Assembly (NCBI RefSeq): GCF_012273515.2
Contig: NZ_CP050975.2
Location: 8,866,001-8,930,000 of the forward strand
Source: Streptomyces sp. RPA4-2
GTDB taxonomy: Bacteria > Actinomycetota > Actinomycetes > Streptomycetales > Streptomycetaceae
DNA: 64,000 bases
Reading direction: 5' to 3'
Below, one piece after another: positions 33,736 to 41,590 of this stretch. Position 1 is the first letter of the stretch. Each line of letters begins with the position of its first letter. A program made the position numbers and the translations under genes. A model generated the notes under the pieces. The model saw only the letters and a program-made list of their open reading frames with translations. It did not search any database and was not told where the DNA came from.

Positions 33736-34620
33736 ATGGACACCCTGCACATGCTGTTCAACGCCGTCACCGTGATCTTCATCGCGGCGACCATGTTCGC
33801 CGCCGGGCTCGGGGCCACCATCCCGGCGCTGCGCGGCATCTTCACCAACGTCCCGCTGCTGGTGCTCGCGCTGCTCACCAACATGGTCGTCATCCCGCTG
33901 CTGGGCTGGGGCATCGGTGCACTCTTCAGCCTCCCCTCGGCAGCGTTCATCGCACTCGTCCTGGTCGCCTCGTCCCCGGGTGGGCCCTTCGGGGCGAAGC
34001 TCGCCATGGTGCAGAGCGGCGACGTCGTCGCGGGCGCGGCCATGCAGGTGCTGCTCGCCACCGTCGGCAGCCTCACCTTCGCCCCGACCGTCAACGGCAT
34101 CCTCACCGCCGCCGACCTCGGCAAGGACATCTCCCTCGATGTCGCGACGCTGGTGCGGACCGTGGCCCTCCTGCAACTCGTACCGTTCGTCATCGGCCTG
34201 CTGCTGCGCCGCTACGCCGCGACCACCGCACGGTCGTGGCACCCCGCGGCGGCCGCGGTGTCGAACGTGACCTTCCTGATCGTGCTGGCGGGCATGCTGC
34301 TCGGTAACTGGAGTGACGTGGTGGCACTCCTCGGCTCACTCGCCCTCCTCGCGGGCTTCGTGCTCGCAGCCGCCGCCTTCGCCGTCGGGACCCTGCTGGC
34401 GACAGGTCCGTCGGTGCGCCGCACCACCATGGGCGGCGTCGCCGCAGTACGCAACGCGGGGCCCGCCCTGGCCGCGATCGGCATCGCCTTCGGCGACCAG
34501 CCCGCCGTCCTGGGCGCGCTCGCCGCAATCCTGCTCAGCGGCCTGGCAGCAGCCCTCCCCATCGCCACCGTGCTCAGTGGCCGCCGAAGCCGCCCCGCAG
34601 CACCAGACGACACGCGCTGA
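33736..34620 (+). CDS. BASS-type (bile acid:Na+ symporter-like) membrane transporter
   Basis: Start ATG 33736 with GAGGGG eight bases upstream (ATG 33730 is too close). About 294 residues form nine or ten TM helices. The sequence ALVLVASSPGGPFGAKLAM is the crossed-helix motif of SBF/BASS proteins, and RNAGPALAAIGIAFGDQPAV the second repeat. These carriers move organic anions with sodium. As the last gene of the Dyp operon it may import a peroxidase substrate or export its product. That link is inferred from position. Confidence 0.8.
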   Translation: MDTLHMLFNAVTVIFIAATMFAAGLGATIPALRGIFTNVPLLVLALLTNMVVIPLLGWGIGALFSLPSAAFIALVLVASSPGGPFGAKLAMVQSGDVVAGAAMQVLLATVGSLTFAPTVNGILTAADLGKDISLDVATLVRTVALLQLVPFVIGLLLRRYAATTARSWHPAAAAVSNVTFLIVLAGMLLGNWSDVVALLGSLALLAGFVLAAAAFAVGTLLATGPSVRRTTMGGVAAVRNAGPALAAIGIAFGDQPAVLGALAAILLSGLAAALPIATVLSGRRSRPAAPDDTR

Positions 34621-34778
34621 CCAGGCTGCACGCTGCCTGAGACGCAGAACGAGCGGCCGCGCAACCCCGCGAATCGAGCCGAACTACTGCATTTTGTTGC
34701 CACCTGACTATCTTCGAGGTGCCTCTCGCTGCCCGTGCCCGCTACATCTGAACCAGGTGTGTTCGGGGAGGGGTTCTC

Positions 34779-34991
34779 ATGGTGCTGACGATCAACCTGG
34801 CGGTGCTCCTGGCTGTCATCATCGTTCTGCGGCTTCGGCGCCGCACTCAGGCGCGGAAACGATCCGATGAGCAGTTCACTGTGCTCATCGTGTTGGTGTT
34901 CGGCGTGCTGGTCGCCCCTACAGCCTTCGGGCAGGGGATCCTGAACGTGGTCGGACAGCTCGCCGACGGGATCACTCAGGCCGGCCACTGA
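34779..34991 (+). CDS. Small membrane protein, 70 aa
   Basis: GGGGAGGGGTTCTC precedes ATG 34779. Two TM helices (MVLTINLAVLLAVIIVLRL and FTVLIVLVFGVLVAPTAFGQ) flank a basic loop RRRTQARKRSDEQ. Similar small two-TM proteins occur on Streptomyces plasmids and ICEs, but I cannot name the family. It lies 118 nt upstream of the next gene on the same strand. Confidence 0.7.
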   Translation: MVLTINLAVLLAVIIVLRLRRRTQARKRSDEQFTVLIVLVFGVLVAPTAFGQGILNVVGQLADGITQAGH

Positions 34992-35109
34992 GAACGAGTG
35001 AGCACAGGCGGCTCTGCGAGGTGAGGGTCGGCGCGGGGGGCGGTGGCCCTATGTGGTTCGTCAAGGAAATCGGGCTGCATCGGGGACAGGCGCCGGGGAG
35101 CATGGCGGG

Positions 35110-35595
35110 GTGTCTGATCTGCTGTGGGACGACGTTCAGTACTTCTTCGACCTTGATGAGGTGGGGGCGCTGCCGGACGTGCGTGTCCCTGATACCTCGG
35201 TGGAGGACTGGCAGGCGGTTCTCGACCTTATCGGCGCGAGTGGCTGGAAGCGCCAGTACTCCGAGAGCGAGGTCGTGATGCCGGTGCTCCGGGCGGAGGC
35301 AGTGTTGTCCCGTCCGGCTGACGCCGAGTGCCCGGACCTGCGGGTCTGGCTGACAGCCGATGTGCTGGTGATCTTTCGCTTCCAGGCGCTGGAGGAGATC
35401 GACTTCGATGTTGATCTGCGTGAGCTGCAGGGGCAGGAGCGACTCGATGTGTTCTGCGGCTTCCCGCGGGCGATCGGGCGACGGCTGGGCAAGCCGGTCC
35501 TGATGGATCCGGAGGGCGACTACGGGCATCCGGTCCTCGGGTTCGATGTTGAAGCCGATCGGGTCGTTCTCCTGGCTGAACCGCCGGTCAGCTGA
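35110..35595 (+). CDS. Hypothetical acidic protein, 161 aa
   Basis: Start GTG 35110 (VSDLLWDDVQYFFDLDEVGA) is chosen because the upstream frame lacks coding character. The protein is acidic and soluble, with a beta-rich centre (LRVWLTADVLVIFRFQ) and the end GFDVEADRVVLLAEP. It resembles immunity-type proteins in size and charge, but no family is assigned. Its stop overlaps the end of an IS110 remnant on the other strand. Confidence 0.6.
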   Translation: MSDLLWDDVQYFFDLDEVGALPDVRVPDTSVEDWQAVLDLIGASGWKRQYSESEVVMPVLRAEAVLSRPADAECPDLRVWLTADVLVIFRFQALEEIDFDVDLRELQGQERLDVFCGFPRAIGRRLGKPVLMDPEGDYGHPVLGFDVEADRVVLLAEPPVS

Positions 35596-35745
35596 CTGCT
35601 GACGCTGGCTGTGGTTCGTAGAAGGTGCCGTCGCGGAGCATCGCGAAGAGCACATCGGCCCGGCGGCGGGCGAGGCAGAGCAGGGCCTGGGTGTGGCCCG
35701 TATTTGGCCAGGAGGCCGTTGAAGACGGTCACCCCGATCACGGAT
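35588..35745 (-). pseudogene. IS110-family transposase C-terminal remnant
   Basis: The minus strand reads FNGLLAK, a frame shift near 35697, then GHTQALLCLARRRADVLFAM and LRDGTFYEPQ before TGA at 35588. HTQALLALARRR..VLxxMxRDG is the usual end of IS110-type transposases. Only about 45 residues remain. Confidence 0.65.
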
Positions 35746-35899
35746 CGATCGGACGAAGCGAGAACGCGTCAAGAATCCTGAAGCTTCGTCACCAGCTCGA
35801 AGAGCACCCCAAAGAGATAGAACGCCCTGGCCACGGGGACAAGGACTCGGCAGGACTCAGGGAAACTCACGGGATGTCGCACGGACGGCAACAACGGCC

Positions 35900-37474
35900 T
35901 CAGCCGATCGCGTACGCCCGGTACACCGTCTCCACCGAGCGGTCCCCAACGGAGTCGGTCACCTCGGAGCGCAGGGCGACGACGCCAGAGGCCGGGTTGT
36001 GGACCGACGCTTGCCAGGTCGAGCCGGAGTGCTTGACGGCCGCCGCCTTCCAGGTCTTGCCGCCGTCGGCGGACGACCAGACCCGGACGGACTTGGCGGA
36101 CACCGTGGTGAATTTCACGTCGGGGCCCTGGGAGCCGCGCCCGGCACTCACGCCGACCGTCGTGGTGCTGTTCGGTGCGGCCTGGTTGTGGCTGTTCAGC
36201 CCGGTGGGCAGGAAGCGGGTCAGGAAGACGGGCGCGACCACCGACTTGGCTGGGTCAGCCTTGAAATACCAGTCGAGGGTGGCACGCGACGACAGCATTC
36301 CGGTAGGGAATGTGATGCCGGGACGGTAGCGATGGGCGTCGACGGTCAGGTGGTACCAGCCGACCGAGCGGATGTCGGCGGAGAACTCGGCATCGGAAGA
36401 GCCCCAGTTGGTCAGGGTCTGCTTCTTGATGGTGGTGCCGCCCTTGGACAGGATCACCGTCTCCTTCGTCGGGTCGGCCCCGCTGACGCCGACGTCGGGG
36501 TCGCCGATCAGGGCGTCCGGAAAGAAGGTGACGGACTTGTGCCCGACCATCGGCAGATAGTGCATCGGACTCCAGGCGGCCCGGCCGAAGTACTGGGTGA
36601 AACTCTGCCCTGCCTTCAGCGTCCTGACCTTCGGAAAACCGCCGCCGACGTCGTCGCCGTTGCTCGCGAAGATGTCGTCGCGCGGCTGCCAAGTCCCCGG
36701 AGTCACATGGGCGACGGCGCTGTACGGTGCGCTGTCGTCGTGGACCCCGGCCATGAGGTCGGTCGTGCAGTCGTCGACCTTCGGCTGTGCCTGGAGCGCG
36801 ATGCTGTTCTGACGGCCTATCTGCGTACCGCTGCGTACCGAGAAGCGCATCGTCGCCAGCTTCGACCGCGTGAACGACCCACCGGGCGCGGCCGGGATGC
36901 CCGTGGTGTTCTTCACGGTGACGTAGCTGTCGTTTCCCGACCACTGCGCCATGTACCCGAACTGCAGCAGTTTGGAGGAATTCGGGATGGCGTAGAGGGC
37001 TCCCTGTTCGTTCCAGCCGCCCGCGCTGAAAGCGGAGGGCATGTTGCCAACGGTGGCGGCGCAGACCTGCGCGCTGATCTGCGGCGGTCCGGTCACGTCG
37101 GCGGGCGTGTCGAGCGATACCTTGACGGCCTTGCCCTTGCGTGCGTCGAGCGTCACCGATGTGCTGCCGGACACCTGCACGACCTGCGCGCCGATGGTGT
37201 CGGTGCCCGAACCGTCCGTGGCGCTCTCATAGATGTCGGTCATCGCGATGTAGCGTCCCGACGGCAGGCTGATCCGCTTGCCGGACTTCACCCGGTACGT
37301 CTGCCCAGACGGCACGGCGACGACCGTGACCGTCGTCGAGACCTTACCGCCGTGCCGCCCCAGCGTGGTGACGGCCAGTGAGCCCGACGCCGCCTGCGCG
37401 GAAGCGGCGGACACGACCAGCGGTGCCAGTATGGCCACGCCAACGAATGCGAGCGATCTCCGTCGCACCATCAT
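35900..37474 (-). CDS. Large secreted protein of unknown function
   Basis: Start ATG 37474 (ATG 37471 adjacent) after GGAGGGGGAGTTG. A Sec signal peptide (MMVRRRSLAFVGVAILAPLV, cut after AQA) leads into about 495 mature residues. The N-terminal beta-rich part (GSLAVTTLGRHGGKVSTTVT, LPSGRYIAMTDIYES) resembles an adhesion or carboxypeptidase-regulatory-like domain. The rest has repeated strands and a late VRVWSSADGGKTWKAA, as in sialidase/BNR-type repeats. No catalytic motif was recognised. It is monocistronic. Confidence 0.7.
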   Translation of the reverse strand: MMVRRRSLAFVGVAILAPLVVSAASAQAASGSLAVTTLGRHGGKVSTTVTVVAVPSGQTYRVKSGKRISLPSGRYIAMTDIYESATDGSGTDTIGAQVVQVSGSTSVTLDARKGKAVKVSLDTPADVTGPPQISAQVCAATVGNMPSAFSAGGWNEQGALYAIPNSSKLLQFGYMAQWSGNDSYVTVKNTTGIPAAPGGSFTRSKLATMRFSVRSGTQIGRQNSIALQAQPKVDDCTTDLMAGVHDDSAPYSAVAHVTPGTWQPRDDIFASNGDDVGGGFPKVRTLKAGQSFTQYFGRAAWSPMHYLPMVGHKSVTFFPDALIGDPDVGVSGADPTKETVILSKGGTTIKKQTLTNWGSSDAEFSADIRSVGWYHLTVDAHRYRPGITFPTGMLSSRATLDWYFKADPAKSVVAPVFLTRFLPTGLNSHNQAAPNSTTTVGVSAGRGSQGPDVKFTTVSAKSVRVWSSADGGKTWKAAAVKHSGSTWQASVHNPASGVVALRSEVTDSVGDRSVETVYRAYAIG

Positions 37475-37951
37475 CAACTCCCCCTCCAGCCCCCAAAGTC
37501 GGCCCATCTTAGTCATGTCACGGACACAGTCGATCAAGGCGAGGACATACAGCTGATCAAGCTGCGGCAAAGAAAGATCCCAGAATGCGAGTCCCTGCTC
37601 GACAGCGGGGGAGTCTCCGAGGCCGGCTCGCGGCCACCCGCGACGAACAACGCGCCAACATCCGTGACGCGGCTGGACGGTGATGTCCCTTGCGGTGGTG
37701 CAACCGAGGATTCGACCCCGGCGACAGTCGCTGGCGGACGGGTTGCGATGGCGGTTGAATGCCCTGGTGAGTGCCTACTGGACACCCGCCCATCACGCGG
37801 TCGAGCACGACGATGCGGAGGCCCTGGCTCGGTTGCTAGTGCTCTGACCGCATAGGTTCGCCGGGTTGGTCAAGCGTGGTGGGGTCCGCTCCCAGCGGGT
37901 GCCCTTGGTCGCCACGGAGCAGGGCGTGTTTTCGGGGTCTAACCTGGCTCC
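37475..37951. other. Spacer with an ankyrin-type remnant
   Basis: Apart from the remnant at 37727-37847, nothing is supported. The sequence GTTTTCGGGGTCTAACC just before the P-loop gene could hold its promoter, but no consensus is clear. Confidence 0.3.
37727..37847 (+). pseudogene. Ankyrin-repeat-like fragment
   Basis: QSLADGLRWRLNALVSAYWT then PAHHAVEHDDAEALARLLVL resembles the start of an ankyrin repeat (TPLHxAV..DDxEALARLL). It ends at TGA 37845 with no repeats following. Confidence 0.35.
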
Positions 37952-38455
37952 GTGACGCAGCGATTGAGCACGGTGGTGCTGATGTGCGGACTTCCGGGAG
38001 CGGGCAAGACCACCTACGCGATGGAGCTGGTGCGACGCGGTTACGTTCGGCTCTCCATCGACGAGGTGGTCTGGCAGCGACTCGGGCAGCGCGACGCTGG
38101 CTTGGTGCTGGAGGCCGAGGCATTCGACCAGCTCAAGGAAGAGGTCCGTCGCGAGCAGCGGCAGGAGCTGGTCGAGCTGATGCTGGCCGGGCGCGATGTG
38201 GTGGTGGACTACAGCTTCTGGAGTCGCGCCGCCCGCGACAGCTACAAGGCGCTGATCGAAAGTCACGGCTGCCGCTGGGAACTGGTCCACCTCAAGGCCG
38301 ACCGGACGACGCTGGAGCGTCGCCTCGAGGTCCGAAATGGCAAGGAAGGTGCTAACTCCGTCACCGTGGATGAGACGCTGTTCAACCGGTACCTGGCCAA
38401 CTTCGAGGAACCGAGTGGAGAGGGCGAGCGGGTCTTCACGCAGTCCTCGACCTGA
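37952..38455 (+). CDS. P-loop (AAA/zeta-like) kinase
   Basis: Start GTG 37952. Walker A is GLPGAGKTT (residues 13-21), followed by YVRLSIDEVVW and the Walker B-like strand DVVVDYSFWSRAARDSY. A lid-type Arg pair is in TTLERRLEVRNGKEG. The length (167 aa) and pattern fit small ATP-binding kinases related to polynucleotide kinase, chloramphenicol phosphotransferase or zeta toxin. No antitoxin is adjacent. Its last 20 bases overlap a transposase remnant on the other strand. Confidence 0.8.
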   Translation: MTQRLSTVVLMCGLPGAGKTTYAMELVRRGYVRLSIDEVVWQRLGQRDAGLVLEAEAFDQLKEEVRREQRQELVELMLAGRDVVVDYSFWSRAARDSYKALIESHGCRWELVHLKADRTTLERRLEVRNGKEGANSVTVDETLFNRYLANFEEPSGEGERVFTQSST

Positions 38456-38960
38456 AGACCTGGAGCCGTTCGGCGGGGAGGGGACGCCCTCCCCGGTGGA
38501 GGCCCTTCTCGCTGCGGATCCGGGCGCGCTCGCGGCGTTGGGCTGCCAGCACGTCAGGATGCCGGGCGTTGCTGTTCCGCCAGCGAAGGTACGCGTGCAG
38601 CGCCCGGTTCTGCACGGTGTGGTTGTGGTGGTTGGAGTTGGTGATGGTGAACTGCCGCAGCGGTCCGAAGTGGGCTTCGATCGGGTTGGCCCATGACGCG
38701 TAGGTCGGGGTGAAGCACAGCTCGACCCGGCTCTTCTTCGCCCAGCGACGGATGGTGTCGCCCTTGTGGGCGGAGAGATTGTCCAGGACCACATAGATCG
38801 GGGCGCCGCCCGGACGGGCCGCGCGGATCGATCTCAACGCGGCCAGGGTGTTGGCGCCCTTCTTACGGCGGCTGACGCCCCAGAGCTTGTCGTCGCCGAC
38901 GGAGCAGCAGCCGTGGAAGTAGCGGATCCCGTGAGCGCGGTGGTAGGTCGCGGGGCGCCG
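38436..38960 (-). pseudogene. IS630-type transposase C-terminal half
   Basis: On the minus strand, from about 38945: [40 protein letters not shown] (second catalytic Asp), [20 protein letters not shown] (Glu), then a basic tail to TGA at 38436. The N-terminal HTH and first Asp are missing. The break point abuts the ABC transporter remnant at about 38965, so the transposase fragment marks a deletion junction. Confidence 0.75.
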
Positions 38961-38969
38961 CTCGGGGTG

Positions 38970-39608
38970 GCTGGCAGGGGCCTGCTGCTGCGGATGACGG
39001 ACGTCGACGCCGGCCGCATCCTGATCGGCGGGCAGGACATCAGCAGACTCCGCCAGGCCGACCTGCGCAGCACCATCGCCTATGTGCCGCAGGATCCGGC
39101 TATGTTCCACCGCACACTGCGGGACAACATCGCCTTCGCCCGGCCGGACGCCACCGACACCGAGATCCGGCGCGCGGCCGAGGCGGCACACGTCACCGAG
39201 TTCAGCGACGCGCTGCCGGACGGATTCGACACCGTCGTCGGCGAGCGCGGAGTCAAGCTGTCCGGCGGACAGCGCCAGCGGGTCGCCCTCGCCCGCGCCA
39301 TCCTGCGTGACGCGCCGATCCTGCTGCTCGACGAGGCGACCAGCGCCCTGGACTCGGAGAGTGAACGCCTGATCCAAGAGGCGCTGTGGCGGCTGATGGA
39401 CGGCAGGACGGCGCTTGTGGTGGCGCACCGGCTCAGTACGGTCGCCAAGATGGACAGGCTCGTCGTCATCGACCATGGACGGGTCGTCGAACAGGGCGCC
39501 CACCGGGAACTGCTCGCGACCGACGGCGCCTACGCGAGGCTGTGGCAGCACCAGTCCGGCGGATTCCTCGACGACAGCCCAGCCAGGAGCGCCGGCAGGT
39601 CTGGCTGA
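38970..39608 (+). pseudogene. ABC exporter ATPase domain lacking Walker A
   Basis: From [20 protein letters not shown], with the Q-loop [20 protein letters not shown], the signature [15 protein letters not shown], Walker [16 protein letters not shown] and the H-loop [12 protein letters not shown]. Order and sequence match the end of an MsbA/lipid- or drug-type half-transporter. The TM domain and Walker A are deleted, so the protein cannot hydrolyse ATP. The frame continues upstream only as antisense of the IS630 remnant. Confidence 0.8.
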
Positions 39609-39785
39609 CCGCCGGCCGAGGTGACCTCCCGTGCTCCGGCCGGGTGGGAGTCGGGGTGTGGCAGGCGTTCGGAGGTGCTCGTATGGTGAGAGCAGGACGA
39701 CATCCGTCGCCCCGGGGACAGTCGTGGTCGTGCCACGCGTCGCGGGTCGCGTGAGCTGTCCCGATCTCCGGAGAGAGAGCCGGCG

Positions 39786-40172
39786 ATGCGAACCAACATC
39801 ATCCGGAATCAAGCCCTGTCCATCAGCCATCACCGCCTGAACGGCTGGACCGTCTTCGAGGTCGACGGCGAGTTCGACGCCCACACCGCGCCGCAGGTGC
39901 GCGAGGCGGCGATCGGTCTCCTCGACCATGGACACCGGCATTTCGTACTGGACCTGTGCTTCGTCCCGTTCCTGGACTCCACGGCACTCGGAGCCATGGT
40001 CGCCATCAGCAAACAGATCACGGCTCATCAGGGCTCTCTGCGCATCGCATGCCCTTCGTCGCGAATGCGCAAGGTCTTCGAGATCGGCGGCCTGCAGCAG
40101 ATCTTCGACTTCTACGACTCACCCCAGGACGCCGCCGAACAGGCTCCGAGGACCGGGGCACCCGCCCCGTAG
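39786..40172 (+). CDS. STAS-domain anti-sigma factor antagonist
   Basis: Start ATG 39786 after CCGGAGAGAGAGCCGGCG. The 128-residue protein is a single STAS domain: WTVFEVDGEFDAHTAPQVRE, then FVLDLCFVPFLDSTALGAMV with the phosphorylatable Ser65. It lies tail to tail with the PP2C phosphatase at 40194-41345. Together they form an antagonist/phosphatase half of a partner-switching circuit; the RsbW-like kinase and sigma factor are not in the window. It is distinct from the STAS protein at 3529. Confidence 0.85.
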   Translation: MRTNIIRNQALSISHHRLNGWTVFEVDGEFDAHTAPQVREAAIGLLDHGHRHFVLDLCFVPFLDSTALGAMVAISKQITAHQGSLRIACPSSRMRKVFEIGGLQQIFDFYDSPQDAAEQAPRTGAPAP

Positions 40173-40193
40173 GCGGAGCACGCGCAACGGAAC

Positions 40194-41345
40194 TCAGCCG
40201 ACGAGGGAAGGATCCCGGTCCCGCTGGACAACGACCATCGCCATGTCGTCGTCCAGCCGGCCACCCGTGTGCTCCCGCACGTCGGTGGCAAGGCCGGCGA
40301 CGAGCGCGCCCGGCGGCTGCTCCTGCCGGAGGGCGACACGTTCGGCGAGGGGGTAGAAGGCACCCTCGCGGTCCCGGGCCTCGGTGACGCCGTCCGTGTA
40401 GAGCAGCAACCGGTCGCCGCGGTCGAACGGGAAGGTCGCCGGGGCGTGGACGATGTCGTCGGACAACCTTCCGAGCCCGAGCGGCGGCGACGGCTCGGGC
40501 ACCACGAGGGGGATCACCGTGGAGGTAGCGACGGAGAGCAGGAGGGGCGGCGGGTGACCACAGCTGATCACGCGCACGACCGGCTCGTCGTCCGGGATGT
40601 CGAGCACCGCGGCCGTCACGAATCGCTCGGCTACGTCGTCCTCCGGCTCCGCGAACTCCCCGAGACCCCAGCAGACGGTGTCCTCGATGTAGGCGACCAG
40701 CTCCGGCAACGGCAGCTGACGGTGCGCCGCGGCGCGGAAGGCGCCCAGCACGATCGCCGTGTCACTGATCGAGGCCAGCCCCTTGCCCCGAACGTCCCCG
40801 ATCAGCAGCCGGGTGGAACCGGGAACCCGGGCCACCGCGTACAGGTCACCGCCGATGCACGTGTCCGCGTCGGCGCTTCGGTACGCGGAGGCGAGCGAGA
40901 CCGGCCCGGCCCGGTCCGGCAGTGGTCGCAGGACGACGCGCTGTGTCGCGTCGGACACCCGGCGTACCCGCGCGAGCTCCCCTTCGCGCCGGTCCCGCAG
41001 GCGGGTGAAGAAGACGAGGAAGGCGACCGCGAGGACGAGCGAGTTGAGTTCGATGACGACACTCTCGGTGGTCAGGGTGTGCCGCTCGGCTCCGGCCTCG
41101 ATCAGCGCCAGCACCGCCAGCAGCCCGACCAGCGACGTGACGCGCGGGCCGGCGTGGACGGCGGTGACGGCCACGGCCACGACCAGCAGATGGGCCAGAT
41201 GGATGTTCGGCGGGAGGAACAGGTCGGCCACCGGGATGGCGACGATCAGCAGGAGCGCCCCGGCCGGCCACAAGGGTTCCGGCGTGGCCCGACGCCAGGT
41301 CCGCAGGGTCCCGGTCACCGACGTACCGATGCTGGTAGCGCTCAC
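40194..41345 (-). CDS. Membrane-anchored PP2C (SpoIIE-type) phosphatase
   Basis: Start ATG 41345. Residues 25-115 hold four hydrophobic segments (LLIVAIPVADLFL, LVVAVAVTAVHAG, LVGLLAVLALIEA, LVLAVAFLVFF). The PP2C domain follows with CIGGDLYAVARVPGSTRLLI (metal-binding GGD), IGDVRGKGL, SCGHPPPLLL, LLLYTDGVTEARD and the final DDDMAMVVV. It should dephosphorylate a phospho-STAS antagonist, most simply the convergent neighbour at 39786. There is no HATPase domain, unlike the phosphatase at 47629. Confidence 0.9.
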   Translation of the reverse strand: MSATSIGTSVTGTLRTWRRATPEPLWPAGALLLIVAIPVADLFLPPNIHLAHLLVVAVAVTAVHAGPRVTSLVGLLAVLALIEAGAERHTLTTESVVIELNSLVLAVAFLVFFTRLRDRREGELARVRRVSDATQRVVLRPLPDRAGPVSLASAYRSADADTCIGGDLYAVARVPGSTRLLIGDVRGKGLASISDTAIVLGAFRAAAHRQLPLPELVAYIEDTVCWGLGEFAEPEDDVAERFVTAAVLDIPDDEPVVRVISCGHPPPLLLSVATSTVIPLVVPEPSPPLGLGRLSDDIVHAPATFPFDRGDRLLLYTDGVTEARDREGAFYPLAERVALRQEQPPGALVAGLATDVREHTGGRLDDDMAMVVVQRDRDPSLVG

Positions 41346-41549
41346 AGCGTTCTCCCGTGCTCAACGTTCTGCCTAGGGGAACGCGTGGCCCTTCGTGCGT
41401 CATTCCCCTGGGGTCTTCGACGCCCGTCGTCCGGTGCCCGTCGCCGGTGCTCGCCGCCGGGCCGAACGCGAGCCGCGGAGCCGCGGAGCCGCGGCAGAGG
41501 CCCTGACCCGACCCGGGTAGGACGGGGGGATCGGGCCCACGCCACACTC

Positions 41550-41579
41550 GTGCGCCCCGGCCGAGCTGCCGGGGCGCAC
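41550..41579 (-). terminator. Terminator of the GH2 gene
   Basis: GTGCGCCCCGG (41550-41560) pairs perfectly with CCGGGGCGCAC (41569-41579) around an 8-nt loop. It starts 11 nt after the GH2 stop codon on the minus strand. The adjacent 41470-41500 holds GCGGAGCC tandem repeats. Confidence 0.75.
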
Positions 41580-41590
41580 GGGGTGACGGC

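Noticed and set aside
27609..34620. The TetR-SDR-MFS and Dyp region considered as a biosynthetic gene cluster
   Set aside because: No core biosynthetic enzyme (PKS, NRPS, terpene synthase, RiPP precursor) is present.
37952..38455. P-loop protein considered a zeta toxin with an epsilon antitoxin
   Set aside because: No antitoxin-like gene is adjacent, and the motif set is equally consistent with other small kinases.
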